Below are positions 1 through 7,429 of a DNA stretch of 15,379 bases, in pieces. The first letter of the stretch is position 1. Each line of letters starts with the position of its first letter. The position numbers were made by a program, and so were the translations under genes. This DNA is from Tissierellia bacterium (lineage in GTDB: Bacteria > Bacillota > Clostridia > Tissierellales > Tepidimicrobiaceae), in NCBI GenBank assembly GCA_012518745.1, contig JAAYRM010000078.1, forward strand, positions 1-15,379, written 5' to 3'. The notes beneath the pieces are model-generated. The model saw nothing but the letters and a program-made list of their open reading frames with translations, made no database searches and was not told the origin of the DNA.

Positions 1-729
1 ATCAAGGCTAGATTTGGAAACTTAAAGCCAGATGCAACGGTAATAGTAGCTACTGTTAGAGCATTGAAGCATCATGGTGGAGCAGAAGACCTAGGGAAAG
101 AAGATCTGGATGCATTAGCCGAGGGCTTTGAAAACCTAGAGAAGCATATAGAGAATGTCAATAAATTTGGAGTACCAGCAGTAGTGGCCATCAATAGATT
201 CCCAACCGACACAGAAGCCGAATTGGATTATGTAATCAAGAGAACTGAGGAGCTAGGCTCTGTAGCAGTACTTACCGAGGTATGGGGTAAGGGTGGAGAC
301 GGTGGAATAGAGTTGGCTAAAAAGGTTGTAGAGGTAGTGGACACCAAGCCTGCTAATTTCAAACCCATATACGATTCAGAAGAATCCATAAAGGATAAGA
401 TTTATAAGATAGCCACGGAGATCTACGGTGCAGATGGCGTAGATTATACGAAGGCCTGTGAGAATAGGATAAAACAGATAGAGGCGGATGACCTAGATAA
501 GATGCCAATCTGTATGGCGAAAACTCAGTATTCACTATCCGACGATCCAACGCTATTGGCAAGGCCCGAGGGCTTTAGGATAACGGTTAGGGATATAAGG
601 GTATCCGCTGGGGCAGGGTTCCTGGTTGCATTGACCGGAGAGATAATGACCATGCCAGGGCTTCCTAGGGTTCCCGCAGCTAATAATATAGATATATTAG
701 AGGATGGAGAGATAGTAGGACTATTTTAA
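1..729 (+). CDS. fhs: Formate-tetrahydrofolate ligase, C-terminal part
   Basis: This is the last 242 residues of formate-tetrahydrofolate ligase, a cytosolic enzyme that joins formate to tetrahydrofolate using ATP to give 10-formyl-THF. That reaction feeds purine synthesis and, in acetogens, the methyl branch of the Wood-Ljungdahl pathway. The open frame runs in from base 1 without a start, so the gene is cut by the window edge; the full family length is about 555 residues. Recognisable family blocks are LKPDATVIVATVRALKHHGG near the start of the fragment and the ending MTMPGLPRVPAANNIDI followed by GEIVGLF. The ATG at base 64 is internal and is not the real start. An intrinsic terminator follows immediately, so the gene is transcriptionally separate from the genes downstream. 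Identification is by recognised family sequence; the role in this organism is inferred. Confidence 0.96.
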   Translation: MKARFGNLKPDATVIVATVRALKHHGGAEDLGKEDLDALAEGFENLEKHIENVNKFGVPAVVAINRFPTDTEAELDYVIKRTEELGSVAVLTEVWGKGGDGGIELAKKVVEVVDTKPANFKPIYDSEESIKDKIYKIATEIYGADGVDYTKACENRIKQIEADDLDKMPICMAKTQYSLSDDPTLLARPEGFRITVRDIRVSAGAGFLVALTGEIMTMPGLPRVPAANNIDILEDGEIVGLF

Positions 730-734
730 TCCAT

Positions 735-772
735 AAAGGTCTGGTGAGGTCTATTGCCTCCCAGACTTTTTT
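735..772 (+). terminator. Rho-independent terminator after fhs
   Basis: The arms GTCTGG-T-GAGG and CCTC-CCAGAC pair into a 10-bp GC-rich stem with one bulged T and a loop of 7 nt. The stem can be extended by the A run on the left pairing with the T run on the right. Six T residues follow the stem. It lies 5 nt beyond the fhs stop codon. Confidence 0.92.
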
Positions 773-819
773 ATAACAGACCGCTTGATCATTAATGAAC
801 TGAGTATTGAGGTGGTAGA

Positions 820-1128
820 ATGTCAGATAAATATGGTTCCCGAATTCAAGATGAACGGATTGACAGGTTCTTCAAGGGTATATTGTCCCTTGAGAGCATG
901 GATGAATGCTATCGGTTCTTTGAAGATATCTGTACGATAAATGAGATCAAATCCATAGCACAACGACTAGAAATTGCAGACCTATTGATGAAGGATAGAA
1001 CCTATAGCGAGATCGAGGAGGAGACTGGAGTTAGCACGGCGACCATCAGCAGGATAAAGAGAGCATTAAATTACGGAGCCGGTGGATATGGGATAGTGCT
1101 TGAGAGGTTGAATGCGATTGAAGATTAG
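820..1128 (+). CDS. YerC/YecD family TrpR-related DNA-binding protein
   Basis: A 102-residue protein of the YerC/YecD branch of the TrpR superfamily, which are small helical DNA-binding proteins. The N-terminal half is helical, with the family-like block TINEIKSIAQRLEIADLL at residues 39-56. A helix-turn-helix follows at about residues 61-83 (TYSEIEEETGVSTATISRIK). The length matches the family, which is about 100 residues. The ATG is preceded by GAGGTGG with good spacing. The ligand and regulon are unknown, and nothing here shows that it senses tryptophan. In Bacillus subtilis a yerC gene lies close upstream of pcrA and ligA, and the same order holds here with three genes between. It is probably the first gene of an operon with the hemerythrin and cheX genes, since the fhs terminator lies upstream and no terminator separates the three. 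Confidence 0.9.
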   Translation: MSDKYGSRIQDERIDRFFKGILSLESMDECYRFFEDICTINEIKSIAQRLEIADLLMKDRTYSEIEEETGVSTATISRIKRALNYGAGGYGIVLERLNAIED

Positions 1129-1146
1129 TTGAGATGGTAGACAGAA

Positions 1147-1155
1147 AGAGGGGGG
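1147..1155 (+). promoter_or_regulatory. Ribosome binding site of the hemerythrin gene
   Basis: AGAGGGGGG lies 5 nt before the ATG at 1161 and 8 nt before the ATG at 1164. It is downstream of the longer-frame ATG at 1134, so it favours the shorter protein. Confidence 0.7.
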
Positions 1156-1160
1156 TTGCT

Positions 1161-1574
1161 ATGATGTGGAAGGAAAGGTATCGTATCGGGGTTGATCTAA
1201 TAGATGATCAACATAGGGAACTTTTTAAAAGGCTTTCCAACTTTATTCGGGTAGTGCAGAATGGTGAACCGTGGGATGAGAAATTGGACGAGGCAAAGGA
1301 TACGTTGGGATTTATGCAGGAATATGTAGTCTATCATTTTGAGGATGAGGAGAGGTATCAGAGGGAGATAGGTTATCCGGATTATGAGGAGCATAGAAAA
1401 ATTCATGCAGGATTCAAGGCAGAGGTCGATGAATATGTCAGATTGATGGAGGAAGAGGGATTTAGCGAGGAGACCATGCAGGAACTAGCTGCGAGATTTA
1501 TGACCTGGTTGATAATGCATGTGGGAAGAGCAGATCAAAGAATTGGCGAGTACGCTAGATCCAAGGAGGGATAG
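1161..1574 (+). CDS. Bacteriohemerythrin
   Basis: A single-domain bacteriohemerythrin of 137 residues with a non-heme di-iron centre that binds O2 reversibly. Such proteins deliver, store or sense oxygen and often protect anaerobes. All seven expected iron ligands are present: H18, H59 and E63 (HFEDE), H78 and H82 (HRKIH), and H120 and D125. The N-terminus MWKERYRIGVDLIDDQH is typical of the family. The reading frame also has an ATG at 1134. I chose 1161 because the purine-rich ribosome site lies between the two and the family normally begins at MWK; 1164 is equally possible. There is no signal peptide or membrane segment, so the protein is cytosolic. It sits between the YerC-like gene and cheX, and the cheX ribosome site lies inside its 3' end, which suggests co-translation. 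Family assignment is firm; a link to aerotaxis is inference from the neighbour. Confidence 0.94.
   Translation: MMWKERYRIGVDLIDDQHRELFKRLSNFIRVVQNGEPWDEKLDEAKDTLGFMQEYVVYHFEDEERYQREIGYPDYEEHRKIHAGFKAEVDEYVRLMEEEGFSEETMQELAARFMTWLIMHVGRADQRIGEYARSKEG
1563..1570 (+). promoter_or_regulatory. Ribosome binding site that sets the cheX start
   Basis: AAGGAGGG ends 8 nt before the ATG at 1579. It lies inside the last codons of the hemerythrin gene and decides against the upstream in-frame ATG at 1519. Confidence 0.85.
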
Positions 1575-1578
1575 AACG

Positions 1579-2052
1579 ATGAAGGTAGATCATATTAATG
1601 CTTTCTATGTAGCGATACAGGAGATATTTAAATTGATGTTGGATTTAGATGTAGAAAAAGGGGAATTAAGAATTGTGGAGGATATGGTGAGTAGCAAGGA
1701 TGCAAATGTGCTCCTGGGGATAACCGGGGACTTAAAGGGCTCCATACTATTTGGATTTCCTAAGCATATGGCTTTGGAGATGGTAAATATAATGTCAGGT
1801 GTTGATATGGATGAAATCGATACATTTGTATCCTCAGCATTGGGGGAAGTGGTAAATATAATAGGGGGCAATGCCCTGACCAGCCTTAGCAATTATGATT
1901 ATATATGTAATATGGCTCCACCGCAGATAATAGTGGGGAAGTATAAATCCATATCCATGGCAAGTGAGAGATCGCTATTGATTCCATTGGAAACCGAGAT
2001 TGGTAAATTCGATGTCAATGTATTCCTGGCGGAGGCTAAGAATATCAATTGA
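1579..2052 (+). CDS. cheX: CheX-type CheY-P phosphatase
   Basis: A 157-residue protein of the CheX branch of the CheC/CheX/FliY phosphatases, which dephosphorylate CheY-P and so terminate chemotaxis signals. It carries one copy of the catalytic signature [D/S]-x3-E-x2-N, as S86, E90 and N93 in SALGEVVNIIGGNA. The preceding block GDLKGSILFGFP (residues 50-61) is typical of the fold. CheX proteins have one such site and are about 150-160 residues, whereas CheC has two and is longer. The start at 1579 is set by the AAGGAGGG site; the upstream ATG at 1519 would add 20 residues overlapping the hemerythrin gene without a ribosome site. The gap to the hemerythrin stop is 4 nt, so the two are almost certainly co-transcribed. 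No other chemotaxis genes are in the window, so the partner CheY and the stimulus are unknown. Confidence 0.88.
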   Translation: MKVDHINAFYVAIQEIFKLMLDLDVEKGELRIVEDMVSSKDANVLLGITGDLKGSILFGFPKHMALEMVNIMSGVDMDEIDTFVSSALGEVVNIIGGNALTSLSNYDYICNMAPPQIIVGKYKSISMASERSLLIPLETEIGKFDVNVFLAEAKNIN

Positions 2053-2068
2053 AAAATCAACTAGGAAG

Positions 2069-2112
2069 ATACACGGATATAAAATATTCATCCATATTTT
2101 ATATCCGTGTAT
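2069..2112. terminator. Perfect 19-bp hairpin between convergent genes, probable bidirectional terminator
   Basis: The arms 2069-2087 and 2094-2112 are exact reverse complements (19 bp), with a 6-nt loop TCATCC. The hairpin sits between the stop of cheX (2052) and the stop of the minus-strand amidase gene (2118). Neither side has a clean U run directly after the stem, although the arms themselves contain short A/T runs. The position argues for termination or 3'-end protection of both transcripts. Confidence 0.7.
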
Positions 2113-2117
2113 TGTAA

Positions 2118-3023
2118 TTACAGGGTTTTGAGTAGAGTTTCCGTTGGTAATATATATTTGGGTATCGCACTGCGCACGGTTTTTTCGGAGTTGACGACCT
2201 GACTAAATTTCAAGTCCATGATAAGGCTTGCTAAGATATATGCCTCCTCCCATGATATATCGAGGCCTCTATTTAAATATCCCACGGCCTGTTCCGTAGC
2301 CTCTATGGTGGCTTCCTCTAGGGTATTGCCGGAGGCAATTATCATGGTGGCCTCATGGGTTTCGACTAATGGCCATGTAGCAGTAGCGTTTTTAATCAAA
2401 TCTACCTGAAGGATGACCTCGCCAGCTATTTCGCATCCAGCGAAGCATACCTCGCCATCACCCATAACGGCATGTAGATCCCCCAGGGCTAAGAGGGCAC
2501 CTTCCTGCTTCACGGGGAAGTAGAGGGTGGAACCTTCTCGAATATCGGAGGTATCCATATTGCCCCCATGCTTCCATGGGACCGCAGTAGGACATTCACC
2601 ATCCTCATCGGAAGGGGCGACTCCGATTACCCCGATCATGGGATCGATGGGAATTGCGATATCGTTAAATAGGCAATGACCATTCTCAATCGGCAGAACC
2701 TTAGGCAATGTATTATCGGCATTATGGCTTAGAATACCCTGTCCGGCCATGGTCAAGCCCATCCCCGCAGAATCTATCTGAATGCTGAGGATCTTCACCT
2801 TGAGTAGATCACCATCTTCGGCACCTTCAATATAGACGGGGCCAGTAGCGGGATTTACCTTCGAATAATCCAATTCTTCTAGGGATTGCATCTCGGATGT
2901 CAGCTGACCATAGAAGCAATCATTGGTTACAAATTTGAGAACCTCTCCAGGCTTGACCCTCTCTATTGGATCCATTTTCGGTTTAAAGGAGAAGATTACA
3001 TCCGTATTTCTAATCGTCTTCAT
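2118..3023 (-). CDS. Acetamidase/formamidase family protein
   Basis: A 301-residue member of the acetamidase/formamidase (FmdA/AmdA) family, metal-dependent cytosolic hydrolases that release ammonia and a carboxylate from short amides. Family motifs are NPATGPVYIEGA (57-68), PMIGVIGVAP (128-137), HGGNMD (152-157) and GDLHAVMGDGEV (181-192). The His and Asp residues of the last motif are likely metal ligands. The start is the ATG at 3023, 7 nt after GAGGAGG. An in-frame TTG at 3029 lies only 1 nt from that site and is unlikely. The gene is monocistronic and divergent from pcrA, and its 3' end faces cheX. The substrate cannot be read from the sequence; formamide or acetamide is the family expectation. 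If it is formamide, the product formate is also the substrate of the nearby Fhs, but that link is only inference. Confidence 0.9.
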   Translation of the reverse strand: MKTIRNTDVIFSFKPKMDPIERVKPGEVLKFVTNDCFYGQLTSEMQSLEELDYSKVNPATGPVYIEGAEDGDLLKVKILSIQIDSAGMGLTMAGQGILSHNADNTLPKVLPIENGHCLFNDIAIPIDPMIGVIGVAPSDEDGECPTAVPWKHGGNMDTSDIREGSTLYFPVKQEGALLALGDLHAVMGDGEVCFAGCEIAGEVILQVDLIKNATATWPLVETHEATMIIASGNTLEEATIEATEQAVGYLNRGLDISWEEAYILASLIMDLKFSQVVNSEKTVRSAIPKYILPTETLLKTL

Positions 3024-3030
3024 ATCCAAA

Positions 3031-3037
3031 CCTCCTC
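3031..3037 (-). promoter_or_regulatory. Ribosome binding site that sets the amidase start
   Basis: On the minus strand GAGGAGG lies 7 nt before ATG 3023 and only 1 nt before the in-frame TTG at 3029. This makes the ATG the start. Confidence 0.85.
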
Positions 3038-3063
3038 ATATTGTAGTTGGTAAAATTGAATCT

Positions 3064-3092
3064 ATTATACATCAGAACTGAGGCTAAGTCAT
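3064..3092 (-). promoter_or_regulatory. Candidate promoter of the amidase gene
   Basis: On the minus strand there is a perfect TATAAT (-10, 3069-3064), a 17-bp spacer and ATGACT (-35, 3092-3087; 4 of 6 matches to TTGACA). The ribosome site begins about 27 bp downstream of the -10 box. Confidence 0.6.
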
Positions 3093-3118
3093 TATAAGTT
3101 TTTATAGGATTTATATTT

Positions 3119-3147
3119 TTGTTTTAATATTAACTTTATTATATAAT
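3119..3147 (+). promoter_or_regulatory. Candidate promoter of pcrA
   Basis: TTGTTT (-35, 3119-3124), a 17-bp spacer and a perfect TATAAT (-10, 3142-3147) lie in an AT-rich stretch. The pcrA ATG is 38 bp downstream of the -10 box. The -35 box is weak (3 of 6). The promoter would run divergently from the amidase promoter 27 bp away. Confidence 0.55.
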
Positions 3148-3184
3148 GGGAATGTAACGAATGCTTAACTAGGAAGGTGAACTA

Positions 3185-5407
3185 ATGGACTATATAAAGG
3201 GGCTAAACGATAGGCAGAGGGAGGCGGTTCTCCATGATGAGGGACCCCTATTGGTTTTGGCTGGGGCAGGATCGGGCAAGACTCGAGTTTTAACCCATAG
3301 GATAGCATATTTAATCGAAGAAAGGGGAATTTTCCCGGGAAATATATTGGCAATAACCTTTACCAATAAAGCAGCCGATGAGATGAAGGAAAGGGCAATT
3401 GGGCTATTGAGCGGGAATCTAGATAGGATATGGATGGGGACATTTCATTCGATATGTGTCAGGATACTCAGGCAGCATATAGATAGAATAGGCTTTGAAA
3501 GGGCCTTCTCCATATATGATAGGAATGATCAGATAGCATTGATGAGGGAATGTATAGAGGAATTGGGTCTAAACGAGGATCGATATAAGGATAGGTTGGT
3601 TCTCAACATGGTAGGCAGGATAAAGGATAGCATGGCCTCACCGGATGATTATATCGATGAGAGATATATGGATCCCGTTAGGGAGAATATGAGAGGATTA
3701 TATAGATTATATGAGAAGAAGCTCAAGCATAATAATGCGCTGGATTTCGATGATCTGATTAAGAGAACGGTTGAATTGTTCAGGGCTGATTCGGATATAC
3801 TGGAGTACTATCAACGAAAATTTGAATATATATTTGTAGATGAATTCCAGGACACCAATGGGGCACAATATCAACTCATAAGGTTATTGGCCTCGGGGCA
3901 TAGAAATCTATGTGTGGTAGGGGATGATGACCAAAGTATTTTTGGATGGCGCGGGGCTGATATAACCAATATATTAAGCCTTAAGGAAGATTTTCACGAG
4001 GCCAAGACCATCAAATTGGAACAGAATTATAGATCCACACAGAACATTTTGGATGTGGCCAATAGTATCATTAAGAATAATAATGGTAGGATGGAGAAGA
4101 GATTATGGACGGATAGGGATAGGGGAAAGCAAGTAGTAGTGGAGAATGTATCGGATCAGGATGATGAGGCTCGTACCGTTTTGAATAGGATATGGGAACA
4201 TTCAAAAGATGGGCATTATAAGCTCTCCGACTTCGCCATACTATATAGGACCAATGCCCAGTCCAGGGTCTTTGAGGAAGCTTTTATGAGGAATGATATC
4301 CCCTATAGGTTGGTAGGGGGATTAAAATTCTACGATAGGAAGGAGATCAAGGATATAATTGCCTATCTGAGGGTAATTCAAAACCCGGTGGATGATATAT
4401 CCCTAAGGAGAATAATAAATGTACCGAGGCGGGGCATAGGTAGGGTCACTATGGGAAGGGTGGAGGAATATGCCCGGGGGATTGATAGCAATATATATGA
4501 TGCATTGATGGATGTGGAGAATATACCCGGGCTATCTGCTAGGGCGAGGAATAGCCTCAGATCCTTTGTGGATATGATGAATGGGTTTATGGAGAGGCAG
4601 AAAGCAATTGGAATAGGGGAATTTATAGAAGAGGTAATTGAGAAGGTGGGCTATATAGGGGAGCTGGAGGATAAGGGGGATGAGGAGGCCCAATCAAGGC
4701 TCAATAATATCGAGGAGTTTTTATCAGTGGCCGTAGAATTTGAAACCTATAATCCCGATGGCTCCCTAGAGGATTTTCTGGCGGGTATTTCGCTCCTATC
4801 TGATGTGGACAAGACGGAGGATAGGGATGATGCGGTGACCCTTCTAACGGTCCATTCCGCTAAGGGATTGGAATTTCCGGTCGTATTCATGGTAGGTATG
4901 GAGGAGGGGCTATTCCCAATAATTAGGGACTCCGAAAGCGATTCGGATATAGAGGAAGAGAGAAGACTCTGCTATGTAGCTATAACGAGGGCAGAGGAGT
5001 TGCTATATATTAGTCATGCGAGGGTTAGAACCATATATGGGAGGATGAATTATAGCAAACCATCGAGGTTCATCTATGAGCTGCCAGAGGATTTAATCGA
5101 TGTCAAGGGCGAATTGAATAGGGACTTTCATAGGGGATTCAATGATATGGCCATAAATCCGAATGAGCGTCTGATAAGGGTCAGGGATTATACCAGGAGG
5201 CCGATGGCTCCAAGCGGAAGGGTTGCTGTAGATCAGGATCAGATCAAGGAAGGCACCAAGGTGAAACATGCTAAATGGGGATTTGGAATAGTTGCCCAAT
5301 TGAAGGATAGGGATGATGATAGGGAGGCCACGATTATATTTGATGATGTGGGGCTGAAGAGATTGCTTCTCTCCATTGCCCCAATAGAGATAGTGAACGG
5401 GGGATAG
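3185..5407 (+). CDS. pcrA: ATP-dependent DNA helicase PcrA (UvrD/Rep family)
   Basis: A 740-residue superfamily 1A helicase with 3'-5' polarity. It acts in nucleotide excision repair, clears RecA and stalled transcription complexes, and unwinds rolling-circle plasmids. All motifs are in order: Q-motif Q11; Walker A AGAGSGKT with K32; motif Ia ITFTNKAADEM (57-67); TFHS (86-89); motif II VDEFQDTN (218-225); motif III GDDDQSIFGWRGA (246-258); motif IV LEQNYRST (278-285); motif V LLTVHSAKGLEF (553-564); and motif VI EERRLCYVAITRA (591-603). The C-terminus (about 687-735, GTKVKHAKWGFGIV) is the Tudor-like domain that binds RNA polymerase in PcrA/UvrD proteins. Length is normal. The ATG follows AGGAAGG by 7 nt. 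The ligA gene begins 4 nt after its stop. There is no pcrB next to it, unlike Bacillus subtilis. Confidence 0.98.
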   Translation: MDYIKGLNDRQREAVLHDEGPLLVLAGAGSGKTRVLTHRIAYLIEERGIFPGNILAITFTNKAADEMKERAIGLLSGNLDRIWMGTFHSICVRILRQHIDRIGFERAFSIYDRNDQIALMRECIEELGLNEDRYKDRLVLNMVGRIKDSMASPDDYIDERYMDPVRENMRGLYRLYEKKLKHNNALDFDDLIKRTVELFRADSDILEYYQRKFEYIFVDEFQDTNGAQYQLIRLLASGHRNLCVVGDDDQSIFGWRGADITNILSLKEDFHEAKTIKLEQNYRSTQNILDVANSIIKNNNGRMEKRLWTDRDRGKQVVVENVSDQDDEARTVLNRIWEHSKDGHYKLSDFAILYRTNAQSRVFEEAFMRNDIPYRLVGGLKFYDRKEIKDIIAYLRVIQNPVDDISLRRIINVPRRGIGRVTMGRVEEYARGIDSNIYDALMDVENIPGLSARARNSLRSFVDMMNGFMERQKAIGIGEFIEEVIEKVGYIGELEDKGDEEAQSRLNNIEEFLSVAVEFETYNPDGSLEDFLAGISLLSDVDKTEDRDDAVTLLTVHSAKGLEFPVVFMVGMEEGLFPIIRDSESDSDIEEERRLCYVAITRAEELLYISHARVRTIYGRMNYSKPSRFIYELPEDLIDVKGELNRDFHRGFNDMAINPNERLIRVRDYTRRPMAPSGRVAVDQDQIKEGTKVKHAKWGFGIVAQLKDRDDDREATIIFDDVGLKRLLLSIAPIEIVNGG

Positions 5408-5411
5408 GGTT

Positions 5412-7400
5412 ATGGATAAGATGAAAAGGTTGGGGGAGCTTATAGATATAATAGATGATTTAAACTATCATTACTATACATTGGATGAGCCCAAGGTAAG
5501 CGACGGAGAATACGATGCTCTCTACGATGAACTGGTGAAATTAGAAAAGGAGACGGGGAGGATATACCCCCATTCCCCTACCCAAAGAATCGGCGGGGAT
5601 ATACTGGATAAGTTTGAAAAGCATAACCACCTTGGGGAACTTTGGAGTTTAGATAAAAGTCAAAATTATAGTGAACTGATGGATTGGGATGGAAGGGTCA
5701 GGAGGTTGATCGATGATTATAATGCCGATCATGACGATAAACTACCTGAGCCTACATATGTAGTGGAATATAAGTTTGATGGGCTTACCATCAACGTGAC
5801 ATATAGGAATGGGGAACTGGTACAAGGGGCCACCAGAGGTAATGGTAGGACCGGAGAGGCTATATTACCCCAATTGAAGACCATCCGCACATTACCCCTG
5901 AAGATAGATTTTAAGGGGACATTGGAAGTTCAAGGGGAGGGTTTGATGCCCTTATCAGCCCTTAAGGAATACAATAGGACGGCGGAAGAGCCTCTAAAGA
6001 ATGCAAGAAATGCAGCTGCAGGGGCCTTGAGGAACCTAGACCCTAGGGTTACGGCGGAACGAAACCTAATAGCATATCTATATAATATAGGCTATATAGA
6101 TGGGAAGGATTTTCAAACCCATATGGAGATGCTAGAGTTTATAAGGAGAAATAGATTGCCGGTATATCATTATGCTAAGGAATGTAGGGATATGGATGAG
6201 GTGATAGGGGAGATAGAGAGGATAGAGAAGGAAAGGCATCATATAGATGTATTGACTGATGGGGTGGTTATCAAGATAAATGATATAAAGACTAGGGAGG
6301 CCCTGGGATATACCATGAAATTTCCCCGTTGGGCTATAGCCTACAAATTTGAAACCGAGGAAACTACCACTCGCCTATTGTCCGTACAATGGAATGTGGG
6401 CAGAACGGGCAAGGTCACCCCGACAGCCCTATTAGAGCCCGTAGAGATTGCGGGGGCGACGGTGAGGCGGGCCACTCTGAACAATTATGACGATATAGAG
6501 AGAAAGGGTGTTGCGATCAATTCCAAGGTGTTGATTAGGAGATCCAATGAGGTAATTCCGGAGATAATGGGGACTGTAGATACCGAGGGGGAGACGGAAC
6601 CGATAGAAAAGCCTACGCATTGCCCGGCCTGTGATAGCGAGCTGGTGCAGGATGGGGTACATATATTCTGTCCAAATTCACTGCTCTGTAAACCACAGCT
6701 GGTATCTAGAATGGTCCATTTTGCAAGCAGGGATGCTATGAATATTGAGGGATTTAGTGAAAAAACTGCTGAGAAATTATTTGAGGAATTGGATCTAAAG
6801 GATATAGCGGAGCTCTATGAACTAAAATATGAGGATCTTATAGGGCTAGAAGGGTTTCAGGAGAAGAAGACCAACAATCTGCTGGAGGCTATAGATAGGA
6901 GTAAGGATACGACCTTAGGCTCCTTCATATATGCCCTGGGGATTCCCAATGTGGGCTTGAGGATTGCTGGGGATTTAGCAGAATATTTTAAATCCTTGGA
7001 GGCTATAAAGGATGCGACCTATGAGGAATTGATATCCATCCCCGATATAGGGCCCAGGATAGCACAGAATATAGTAGACTTTTTTCATGATGATAGGATT
7101 TTAGAGGGAATAGATAAGCTACTATCCGAAGGCGTAGATCCTAGTCATGTGGAGGAAACCGAAGCGGGGATCTCCATATTTACCGGACGTACGGTAGTAA
7201 TTACCGGTAGCCTGCAATCTCATACCCGGAAGGAATTGACGGAGAAGATAGAGGCTATGGGTGGAAGGGTGACCGGCTCCGTAAGTGGAAGAACCGACTA
7301 TCTAATAGCGGGGGAAAATCCAGGCGCCAAATATACGAGGGCTGTGGAGTTGGGAATAGATATAATGGATGAAGGAAGATTGTTGGAGGTATTGGAATAA
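5412..7400 (+). CDS. ligA: NAD+-dependent DNA ligase LigA, variant type
   Basis: A 662-residue NAD+-dependent ligase that seals nicks in replication and repair. The order is: domain Ia with the NMN-binding YYTLDEPKVSDGEYD block (21-35); the adenylation domain with the catalytic lysine K121 in EYKFDG; DGVVIKIN (283-290); PRWAIAYKF with K312; the OB fold (about 325-390); a four-cysteine zinc finger (C404, C407, C420, C426); helix-hairpin-helix repeats (about 500-560); and a BRCT domain (588-662). Two stretches differ from textbook LigA. The usual PMLSL-type loop reads HLGELWSLDKSQ (73-84), and the usual NPRNAAAGSLRQLDP block reads NARNAAAGALRNLDP (197-211). These look like a known clostridial LigA variant rather than decay, since every catalytic residue is intact. 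The start at 5412 follows a GGGGGA site and leaves a 4-nt gap from pcrA, so the two are probably coupled. The next gene, gatC, starts 29 nt downstream. Confidence 0.97.
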   Translation: MDKMKRLGELIDIIDDLNYHYYTLDEPKVSDGEYDALYDELVKLEKETGRIYPHSPTQRIGGDILDKFEKHNHLGELWSLDKSQNYSELMDWDGRVRRLIDDYNADHDDKLPEPTYVVEYKFDGLTINVTYRNGELVQGATRGNGRTGEAILPQLKTIRTLPLKIDFKGTLEVQGEGLMPLSALKEYNRTAEEPLKNARNAAAGALRNLDPRVTAERNLIAYLYNIGYIDGKDFQTHMEMLEFIRRNRLPVYHYAKECRDMDEVIGEIERIEKERHHIDVLTDGVVIKINDIKTREALGYTMKFPRWAIAYKFETEETTTRLLSVQWNVGRTGKVTPTALLEPVEIAGATVRRATLNNYDDIERKGVAINSKVLIRRSNEVIPEIMGTVDTEGETEPIEKPTHCPACDSELVQDGVHIFCPNSLLCKPQLVSRMVHFASRDAMNIEGFSEKTAEKLFEELDLKDIAELYELKYEDLIGLEGFQEKKTNNLLEAIDRSKDTTLGSFIYALGIPNVGLRIAGDLAEYFKSLEAIKDATYEELISIPDIGPRIAQNIVDFFHDDRILEGIDKLLSEGVDPSHVEETEAGISIFTGRTVVITGSLQSHTRKELTEKIEAMGGRVTGSVSGRTDYLIAGENPGAKYTRAVELGIDIMDEGRLLEVLE

Positions 7401-7415
7401 TCGAATTCTATTGTT

Positions 7416-7422
7416 GAGGAGG
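7416..7422 (+). promoter_or_regulatory. Ribosome binding site that identifies the TTG start of gatC
   Basis: GAGGAGG ends 7 nt before the TTG at 7430. No ATG lies at a usable distance, so this strong site supports TTG initiation. Confidence 0.88.
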
Positions 7423-7429
7423 AATTGCT

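Noticed and set aside
359..562. Minus-strand open frame inside fhs
   Set aside because: It lies wholly antisense to a conserved gene, has no ribosome site and no recognisable domain.
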